DNA of 13,357 nt from an uncultured Planctomycetota bacterium. GTDB lineage: Bacteria > Planctomycetota > Planctomycetia > Pirellulales > Thermoguttaceae. The notes below the pieces were generated by a model. That model was not told where the DNA came from. It saw only the letters and a list, made by a program, of their open reading frames with translations, and ran no database searches. The stretch lies in assembly GCA_902797455.1 (NCBI GenBank), contig CADBTE010000445.1, forward strand, positions 1 through 13,357, given 5' to 3'. A program made the position numbers and the translations under genes. Shown in pieces: positions 8,241-13,357 of the stretch (the stretch's first letter is position 1; the number at the start of each line of letters is the position of its first letter).

Positions 8241-8268
8241 AGTATAATGAAAATGTCTTGTTTCTCAA
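8241..8268 (-). promoter_or_regulatory. Candidate sigma-70 promoter of the acyltransferase gene
   Basis: On the minus strand, TTGAGA (8268-8263) and TATACT (8246-8241) are 16 bases apart, each a near match to the consensus. Transcription would begin near 8234, leaving a leader of about 60 bases before the ATG at 8172. An overlapping plus-strand TATAAT (8243-8248) has no good -35 partner. Confidence 0.5.
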
Positions 8269-8353
8269 GAGGAATTTGTTTCTCCTCCGATAAACTGGAA
8301 AATATGTGGGCCCGCACCTTTGGAGAAACCGCCTATTTTCCCTAAGGTGATAT

Positions 8354-8381
8354 TTTACAATGTCGATTGATTGGGTATAAT
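8354..8381 (+). promoter_or_regulatory. Candidate sigma-70 promoter of the C45 hydrolase gene
   Basis: TTTACA (8354-8359, five of six consensus bases) and a perfect TATAAT (8376-8381) are 16 bases apart. Transcription would begin around 8388, just before the first hairpin of the leader at 8397, leaving about 110 bases of untranslated RNA before the start codon at 8501. Confidence 0.6.
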
Positions 8382-8396
8382 ACTTTCGTTTTGATA

Positions 8397-8473
8397 GGCC
8401 GCGCGGCGTCACTATCGAACGCGCGGCCTTGCGTTCAGGCTCCTTTGCGCCTTTCGGGCGATGCCCGGAACGC
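8397..8473 (+). ncRNA. Predicted structured 5' leader (hairpin plus three-way junction)
   Basis: Element 1 is a perfect 9-bp stem, GGCCGCGCG (8397-8405) with CGCGCGGCC (8420-8428), and a 14-base loop. Two bases later an outer stem, GCGTTC (8431-8436) with GAACGC (8468-8473), encloses two hairpins: AGGC/GCCT (8437-8440, 8449-8452) and CGGGC/GCCCG (8455-8459, 8463-8467). The joints are 0, 2 and 0 bases, a compact three-way junction. The whole lies between a good promoter and the start codon. This is a fold drawn by eye. It matches no riboswitch class I recognise and could be a plain stabilising leader. Confidence 0.4.
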
Positions 8474-8500
8474 AAGTGAAAACGTCGATTGGTAAAAGAT

Positions 8501-9646
8501 ATGGCGGAAGCATTGTCGAGCGAAAGGGGGCTGCGTGTCGTTGCTCGTGATGAGTATGGGATGCGGTGTCTCCTTGATGGTCAACGCCCTGTGTTTTTCT
8601 TTGAGGGAACACCCGAGCAGATGGGTGCGGCCCACGGTCGGCTTTTCAGAGACGGAATCGAGACTTTCTGCCGCAAGGTGCAGATGGTGGGGCTTATCCA
8701 CACGATTGGAAAGAAAGTTTCCTATGCCGACAAGATCGCCGATTTGAAGCGGCGTTCCTTTAAGTATGTTCCCGATCGTTTCTTCCGTGAGATGAACGCG
8801 ATCGCCGATGTGACGGGGGAGCCCAGGGAACTGATCTATCAGATCAATTTTCTTCACGAGCTGTTTCATTGCAGCGGTGTCGCCGCCTGCGGGAAGGCGA
8901 CGGTCGACGGCAATGTCCGTCTCGGCCGAATCCTCGACTATATGCGGGATTTAGGAATCTACGCCTACGCGGGGCTCTTTGTGCTCATTCCGACCGAGAC
9001 TCTCGACGGTCGTGCGCTGAATAAATGGATATCGGTCTCCTATGCCGGTTCGGTCGGTTCGGTCACCTGTATGAACGAGAAGGGACTGGCCATTGGCGAA
9101 AAAGGCGGGGGCGGGGAACGGAAGTGGGACGGCCTCCCGATGAGTTTCCTGATGCGCCGAATGATGGAGGAGTGTTCGACGGTCGATGAGGCGATCGCCT
9201 TGATGAAGTCGGTTCCTCTGACGTGTGACTACTACTACACCCTCTCCGACGCGGGCAATAATATCGCCGGGGTGGTGGCGAAATCCCAGTCCGAGGAGCC
9301 TGTCTATGTGATCCGCCCCAACGAGGACTACCCCGACTGGATGCCAAACGGAGCCGTTCTTCCCAAAAAGTTCGAAGACGTTGTCTACCTCTCCGGCCCG
9401 GGGGAAAGAATCGAGACTCTGGCCGAGCGGATCGACGCGGCCTACGGGAAGATCGACGCCCAAACGGTGATCGAAATGATGAAACGCCCCGTCTGCAAGA
9501 CGACCAACCTCCACAACGCCGTCTTTGAGTCGGTGACACGCGATTTTTACTTCGCAGATGCCGGACGCAAGGTGCTGGCCGCCGACGCGCCCTACTATAA
9601 GGGGAATATCACCGAGTTCCTTGACTTTTATCAGAAGAACAAGTAG
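8501..9646 (+). CDS. C45-family autoproteolytic acyltransferase/hydrolase (isopenicillin N acyltransferase-like)
   Basis: N-terminal-nucleophile enzyme related to acyl-CoA:6-aminopenicillanate acyltransferase; such proenzymes cut themselves before a cysteine that then attacks amide or thioester bonds. I use the ATG at 8501 (381 aa); a TTG at 8489 would add four residues, and both have weak ribosome sites. Recognisable parts are the N-terminal FEGTPEQMGAAHGRLF segment, the INFLHELF segment before the cut, and CSGVAACGKATVDG followed by GRILD. The Cys-to-GR spacing is the family's usual one, so C124 is the predicted nucleophile. Downstream CMNEKGLAIGEKGGG and TCDYYYTLSDAGNNIAGVVA fit the core Ntn fold. 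The residue before the nucleophile is His, where classical members have Gly. No signal peptide is seen, so the enzyme is probably cytoplasmic. The physiological substrate is unknown; amide-linked acyl groups or peptides are likely. Confidence 0.87.
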   Translation: MAEALSSERGLRVVARDEYGMRCLLDGQRPVFFFEGTPEQMGAAHGRLFRDGIETFCRKVQMVGLIHTIGKKVSYADKIADLKRRSFKYVPDRFFREMNAIADVTGEPRELIYQINFLHELFHCSGVAACGKATVDGNVRLGRILDYMRDLGIYAYAGLFVLIPTETLDGRALNKWISVSYAGSVGSVTCMNEKGLAIGEKGGGGERKWDGLPMSFLMRRMMEECSTVDEAIALMKSVPLTCDYYYTLSDAGNNIAGVVAKSQSEEPVYVIRPNEDYPDWMPNGAVLPKKFEDVVYLSGPGERIETLAERIDAAYGKIDAQTVIEMMKRPVCKTTNLHNAVFESVTRDFYFADAGRKVLAADAPYYKGNITEFLDFYQKNK

Positions 9647-9679
9647 GTATTACGCGAGCTGGGATTTTTACCAGCGGGG

Positions 9680-9729
9680 CAGCAAACAAAAACGCCGCAC
9701 CTGTAAGGCGCGGCGTTTTTTGTTTGCTG
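9680..9729. terminator. Bidirectional intrinsic terminator between convergent genes
   Basis: Arms at 9680-9698 and 9710-9729 form a near-perfect stem of about 19 bp (core ACGCCGC/GCGGCGT) flanked by A-rich and T-rich tracts, so each strand ends its stem with a T-run. One extra T is the only imperfection. An inner CCT/AGG pair closes the loop further. It serves both the C45 gene (plus) and the GGGtGRT gene (minus). Confidence 0.93.
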
Positions 9730-9751
9730 TTTTAGCCGGTCGAAACGGCCG

Positions 9752-10750
9752 TTACTTCGAGGCCTCCTCAACGGCGACCGCCACGGCGACGGTGGCGCCG
9801 ACCATCGGGTTGTTCCCCATGCCGATGAGACCCATCATCTCGACGTGAGCCGGGACGGAGCTGGAACCTGCGAATTGGGCGTCGGAGTGCATACGGCCCA
9901 TGGTATCGGTCATCCCGTACGAAGCCGGACCGGCGGCCATGTTGTCGGGGTGAAGGGTACGGCCGGTGCCGCCGCCGGAAGCGACCGAGAAGTACTTCTT
10001 CCCGTTGTCGATCGACCACTTCTTGTAGGTCCCCGCGACCGGATGCTGGAAACGGGTCGGGTTGGTCGAATTGCCGGTGATCGAAACATCGACGTCCTCA
10101 TGGCGCATGATCGCCACGCCTTCGCACACATCGTCGGCGCCGAAGCATCGCACCAGCGCTCGCTCGCCGTTGGAGTACGGCTTCTCTTGGACGATTGCCA
10201 GCTCGCCGGTATAGTAGTCGTACTTCGTCTGGACATAGGTAAAACCGTTGATACGGCTGATGATCATCGCGGCGTCTTTCCCAAGGCCGTTGAGGATCAC
10301 CTTCAGCGGGGCCTTGCGGACTTTGTTGGCGGTGCGGGCGATGCCGATAGCCCCCTCGGCCGCGGCGAACGATTCGTGACCGGCCAGGAAACAGAAGCAC
10401 TTCGTTTCTTCGCGCAGAAGCATCGCGGCCAGGTTGCCGTGGCCGCGTCCAACCTGACGCTGGTCGGCGACCGAACCGGGGATACAGAACGCCTGAAGAC
10501 CCTCACCAATCGCCTCGGCGGCGTCGGCGGCCTTGGAGCAGCCCTTCTTGAAGGCGATCGCGGCGCCGAGGGTGTAAGCCCAAACGGCGTTTTCGAAGGC
10601 AATCGGCTGGATGGAACGGACGATCTCACCAACATTGACGCCCTTGCTCTTGCAGAAGGTGTCGGCCGCCTCTAAGTCGGCGTAACCGTATTTTTTGAGG
10701 ATCGGCTCAATCTGAGCGATGCGCCGCTCATAACTCTCGAAAGTCACCAT
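9752..10750 (-). CDS. GGGtGRT family protein
   Basis: 332 aa, full length for the family, with a clear ribosome site (AAAGGA, 9 bases before the ATG). The family-naming motif is present as SGGGTGRTLHPDN, with GGGTGRT at residues 259-265, followed by the highly conserved C-terminal stretch containing YGMTDTMGRMHSDAQFAG and MMGLIGMGNNPMVGA. The Gly-rich loop suggests phosphate or nucleotide binding, but no biochemical role is known to me. Seven cysteines are visible (33, 71, 89, 118, 120, 202, 209), including a CFC pair at 118-120. The Fe-S scaffold gene lies directly upstream on the same strand with a 92-base gap. I recall the same pairing in clostridia and Bacteroides, so the two probably act together. 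No signal peptide or membrane span is seen; the product is cytoplasmic. It may be a partner in cluster transfer or sulfur handling, which is inference only. Confidence 0.93.
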   Translation of the reverse strand: MVTFESYERRIAQIEPILKKYGYADLEAADTFCKSKGVNVGEIVRSIQPIAFENAVWAYTLGAAIAFKKGCSKAADAAEAIGEGLQAFCIPGSVADQRQVGRGHGNLAAMLLREETKCFCFLAGHESFAAAEGAIGIARTANKVRKAPLKVILNGLGKDAAMIISRINGFTYVQTKYDYYTGELAIVQEKPYSNGERALVRCFGADDVCEGVAIMRHEDVDVSITGNSTNPTRFQHPVAGTYKKWSIDNGKKYFSVASGGGTGRTLHPDNMAAGPASYGMTDTMGRMHSDAQFAGSSSVPAHVEMMGLIGMGNNPMVGATVAVAVAVEEASK

Positions 10751-10794
10751 AGGTTTTATTCCTTTATTGTTTCGTTGTTTTGTAGGATGGGAAA

Positions 10795-10816
10795 GGCGTC
10801 TTTTTCATGGGACGCC
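10795..10816 (-). promoter_or_regulatory. Small hairpin between the scaffold and GGGtGRT genes
   Basis: GGCGTC and GACGCC form a perfect 6-bp stem with a 10-base loop, followed on the minus strand by only three T residues. This is too weak for a full terminator. It may lower read-through, or act as an RNA processing or stability element, in the 92-base spacer of this likely two-gene operon. Confidence 0.3.
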
Positions 10817-10842
10817 AGAGAAACCGGCAGTGAAACCGGGAG

Positions 10843-11535
10843 TTATTCTTTACGCGGGTCAATCGTCTTGGCGGCGTCGGCGTAACGGCCGTAGGTCCCA
10901 ACGTTCTTCTCGAACGCTTCCTTCGGATCGGTACCTTTCTTGATGGCTTCCATCATCTTTCCGAGGTTGACAAACTTGTAGCCGATCACCTGGTCGTCGG
11001 CGTCCAGTCCGATGGAGAGGACGTACCCCTCGGCCATTTCGAGGTAACGAACCCCCTTGACCTTCGTGCTGTACATCGTGCCAATTTGGCTGCGAAGCCC
11101 CTTGCCGAGGTCTTCCAGACCGGCGCCGACCACCAGACCACCTTCGGAGAAAGCGGACTGGGAACGACCGTAGACGATCTGCAGGAAGAGCTCACGCATC
11201 GCGGTGTTGATCGCATCGCAGACCAGGTCGGTATTGAGGGCTTCCAAGAGGGTCTTGCCGGCGAGAATCTCGGCTGCCATGGCGGCCGAGTGGGTCATCC
11301 CCGAGCAGCCGAGGGTCTCGACGAGCGCTTCTTCGATGATCCCGTCTTTAACGTTCAAGGTCAGCTTGCAGGCGCCCTGCTGCGGGGCACACCAGCCGAT
11401 GCCGTGAGTGAAGCCCGAAATATCGGAAATCTGGGTCACCGGAACCCATTTTCCCTCTTCCGGAATCGGTGCCGGGCCATGTTTCGGCCCCTTGGCGACA
11501 CAGGTCATCTGTTGCACTTCGCGCGAATACTCCAT
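10843..11535 (-). CDS. Iron-sulfur cluster scaffold protein (NifU/IscU N-terminal-like), partner of GGGtGRT
   Basis: 230 aa, starting at the ATG at 11535 with GGAGA 8 bases upstream. Cysteines fit an IscU/NifU-type scaffold: C56 in GACKLTLNV aligns with the first IscU ligand region, C77 in LVETLGCSGMTHSAA with the second, and C106 in DLVCDAI with the third. C49 and C12 are extra. The segment AEILAGKTLLEALN is typical of the helix after the second ligand. Compared with IscU (about 130 aa) it is longer: about 45 residues precede the domain, and an additional C-terminal part (about 125-230) contains VVGAGLEDLGKGLRSQIGTM and KGVRYLEMAEGYVLSIGLDADDQVIGYKFV, which I cannot assign. No IscS, SufS, ferredoxin or HscA gene is nearby. 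The protein probably assembles or carries [2Fe-2S]/[4Fe-4S] clusters in the cytoplasm, working with the GGGtGRT product. Confidence 0.87.
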   Translation of the reverse strand: MEYSREVQQMTCVAKGPKHGPAPIPEEGKWVPVTQISDISGFTHGIGWCAPQQGACKLTLNVKDGIIEEALVETLGCSGMTHSAAMAAEILAGKTLLEALNTDLVCDAINTAMRELFLQIVYGRSQSAFSEGGLVVGAGLEDLGKGLRSQIGTMYSTKVKGVRYLEMAEGYVLSIGLDADDQVIGYKFVNLGKMMEAIKKGTDPKEAFEKNVGTYGRYADAAKTIDPRKE

Positions 11536-11580
11536 CGATCCATTCTCCAGTTCTTGGGTTAAAAGTTGAGGTGGTTGAAT

Positions 11581-11609
11581 ATTATAGTTTATCCGTTGTG
11601 TTCTGAAAA
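11581..11609 (-). promoter_or_regulatory. Candidate promoter of the scaffold-GGGtGRT pair
   Basis: On the minus strand, a perfect TATAAT (11586-11581) lies 17 bases after TTTTCA (11609-11604, four of six -35 bases). It falls in the 92-base gap after the sensory gene's stop, so the Fe-S pair can be transcribed on its own. No IscR-like operator was recognised around it. Confidence 0.5.
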
Positions 11610-11627
11610 CGACGCTTGTGGACTGTC

Positions 11628-13349
11628 TTAGGTCGCGTCCAGGCCCGAGGAATCGGCGTTGTCAGAAAGGTTATTGTCGCTGCGGTCTCGATCGGGGATA
11701 AGATCGAGCCAGGCTCGGAAACGATCGGCTCCCTGACGGTGATAGAGCCCCTTTGTCGCTTGATCACTCACCCTTTCGACAGGGGGGTGAGGGGTGTCCC
11801 GGACCGACGGGGCGGTGTTCGCGCCAAGAAGATTCCCCTCCGCGTCACGCTGACCGCAGGTGGTAATGACCAATTCTATAATTCTAAAGAAATGATTGTT
11901 TGCCTGAAGGGGGCGGGCAACGGTCCCAAGCAAACCTCGGCCGGCCGCCATCGCGACGATATGCCCCTTGTCATGGACTCCGATATCCGCGGCCAGGACC
12001 AACGGAATCGCTGTGCGGTCGGGGAACATATCCTGAAGGCGGATGAGGAACTGAAAACCATTCATCCCTTCCGGGTAGAGCTCGGAGATAATGACATCGT
12101 AATGACTGAGTCGAATCATCGACAGCGCCGTATTGGCGTTCGAAGCCGACTCGACCGAACATCCGTACGGCTCGAAAATATGGTGGGCTGTCTGAACTTT
12201 TGACTCGTCTTTGTCGAGTATCAAAACACGACGATTGGCCAGGAGGGGATGATCGCCGGTGTGGGTCTGCAGAACCACCGCGATCTGATCGTGGATGGTT
12301 CTCGAGCGCAGAAGGATCTCTTTAAGGATCTGATCATCGCCGGAATTACCCTTGTGACGGTCCAGAAGGAGGGAGATATCCTCAATAATTCGGTCGATCG
12401 GAATGGCGACGGAACGGAAGATACGGCCGACGCTTCGACGGGCGCCAAACTCATTCTCGTGGCTTAGCAGCTCCAAGGTGTGGAGCGCCGCGGCGACGTC
12501 ATGGGCGAAGATTTTGAGAAAGTAGGTGTCTCGGTCAGAGAAGGCGCCGGGGATTTTGCTCTCGACATTGCAGGTACCGACCAACAGATCGTACCAGAGG
12601 ATCGGGACGGTGAGGGAGCAGCGGGCGCCCTGGAGTCCCGGAAGGTATCCGGGTTCGTTGACGGTGTCTTCGCAGAGGTAACTATGCTTGGTACTGGCCA
12701 CATAGCCCGAGATCCCCCCACCGACGGTGGCTACCGTCAGCGGACGCTGGCTGGCTTCCTCGTCGATTCCGAAACTGGTAAAGGGGACGAGCGTATTGCT
12801 TTCCTCATCGTAGAGGCGAAATTCAAAGGCATCGTACGCGAGAATCTCGCGCATATTCTCTTTGATTTTCTCGGCGAGAAGCGTTTTGCGTCCCTCCACG
12901 GACATGAGCGACAGCTCTTCACTGGACAGGTCAACCAAAAGCCGGCCGACGTTCTGGAGCTTTCGGAGTGTTTCATCGACAAGCATCAGCTCGGTCACGT
13001 CGCGCATCTCGATGAAACATCCCTTGACCTGACCATTCTCATCGAAGTCGGGGGTGACGTCGAACTCGAAACAGGAGCGTTTATCGGCAGGACCGACCCA
13101 GATTTTCGAGGAGGTGGCCCGGCCGGTCGACCGGACGGTTTCCAGCGGGCAATAATCGGGCCCGGCGAGAACCGGATCGACAAAGATGCCGTAAAAACAT
13201 TCCCCAACGGGATCGTCGATCGCGAAGCGATGGCGGAACGGCTTGTTTGCCCAGATAATTCGCTGATCCAAATCGACCTGGGTGATCCCGCTGGAGAGGG
13301 AATCGGCCAGGGATTCGTGTCTGGGCTTTTTGTCGGGGGAGGTACTCAT
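11628..13349 (-). CDS. PAS-GAF-receiver sensory protein with a degenerate receiver domain
   Basis: 573 aa from the ATG at 13349; only eight bases lie upstream in the window and no stop precedes it in frame, so the true start could be further out. Domains in order: a PAS fold at about 12-122, with ITQVDLDQRIIWANKPF and ending in GCFIEMRDVTEL; a GAF domain at about 130-300, with VGGGISGYVA and SLTVPILWYDLLVGTCNV; a helical segment at about 303-362 resembling a histidine-kinase dimerisation helix but with R312 where the phospho-His would be, and no ATPase domain; a receiver at about 372-500; and a 70-residue polar tail. The receiver has LILDKDE at its acidic pocket, but E423 (in ISELYPEGMNG) replaces the phospho-accepting Asp, A453 the Thr and R479 the Lys. 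It therefore probably signals without phosphorylation, through ligand or protein contacts. The cue is unknown; several PAS cysteines (51, 67, 93, 111) make a redox or metal cue possible. Confidence 0.85.
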   Translation of the reverse strand: MSTSPDKKPRHESLADSLSSGITQVDLDQRIIWANKPFRHRFAIDDPVGECFYGIFVDPVLAGPDYCPLETVRSTGRATSSKIWVGPADKRSCFEFDVTPDFDENGQVKGCFIEMRDVTELMLVDETLRKLQNVGRLLVDLSSEELSLMSVEGRKTLLAEKIKENMREILAYDAFEFRLYDEESNTLVPFTSFGIDEEASQRPLTVATVGGGISGYVASTKHSYLCEDTVNEPGYLPGLQGARCSLTVPILWYDLLVGTCNVESKIPGAFSDRDTYFLKIFAHDVAAALHTLELLSHENEFGARRSVGRIFRSVAIPIDRIIEDISLLLDRHKGNSGDDQILKEILLRSRTIHDQIAVVLQTHTGDHPLLANRRVLILDKDESKVQTAHHIFEPYGCSVESASNANTALSMIRLSHYDVIISELYPEGMNGFQFLIRLQDMFPDRTAIPLVLAADIGVHDKGHIVAMAAGRGLLGTVARPLQANNHFFRIIELVITTCGQRDAEGNLLGANTAPSVRDTPHPPVERVSDQATKGLYHRQGADRFRAWLDLIPDRDRSDNNLSDNADSSGLDAT

Positions 13350-13357
13350 ATTCCGCG

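Larger units (their letters stand above)
8173..8500. other. Divergent intergenic region with two promoters and a structured leader
   Basis: This 328-base gap separates the minus-strand acyltransferase from the plus-strand C45 gene. It is AT-rich in the middle (about 8201-8395), where a candidate promoter for each strand is found, and GC-rich with several hairpins at 8397-8473. No convincing small gene, tRNA or transposon end was seen. The short open frames in it lack ribosome sites and protein character. Confidence 0.6.

Noticed and set aside
9758..9806. Run of short GCC/GGC-rich repeats near the end of the GGGtGRT gene
   Set aside because: It encodes the normal Ala/Val-rich C-terminus of the protein (VGATVAVAVAV). 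The repeat look is a result of codon choice.

Overview
The window looks like a chromosomal segment of a planctomycete or close relative. This rests on the FG-GAP/VCBS-type exported protein, on a secreted family that I recall from planctomycete genomes (1258-2856), and on the style of the aconitase. It is inferred from protein character only; no 16S or marker phylogeny is available here. No tRNA, rRNA, CRISPR array, insertion sequence or phage gene was seen.

Layout. (1) 1-962, minus: 5' part of a secreted VCBS/FG-GAP repeat protein that runs off the left edge. (2) 963-1257: divergent promoter region. (3) 1258-6643, plus: a secreted protein of unknown function, aconitase acnA, then an acetolactate decarboxylase with a signal peptide. 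A strong intrinsic terminator lies between the last two. (4) 6652-8172, minus: a stand-alone condensation-type acyltransferase, convergent with the decarboxylase (8-base gap). (5) 8173-8500: a divergent promoter region with a candidate promoter on each strand and a foldable leader. (6) 8501-9646, plus: a C45-family autoproteolytic acyltransferase/amidohydrolase. (7) 9680-9729: a bidirectional terminator. (8) 9752-11535, minus: a GGGtGRT protein preceded by its partner, a NifU/IscU-like Fe-S scaffold. (9) 11628-13349, minus: a PAS-GAF-receiver sensory protein whose receiver lacks the usual phospho-acceptor residue.

How they may work together. Aconitase is a [4Fe-4S] enzyme, and the scaffold/GGGtGRT pair probably serves Fe-S cluster handling; the role of GGGtGRT is not known to me. 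The sensory gene upstream of the pair on the same strand could be co-regulated, but the pair has its own candidate promoter. The two acyl-transfer enzymes are transcribed divergently from 8173-8500 and may act on a shared substrate class. The parts most worth a second look are the GGGtGRT/scaffold pair with its degenerate sensor, the attenuator-like junction between acnA and the decarboxylase gene, and the structured leader before the C45 gene.
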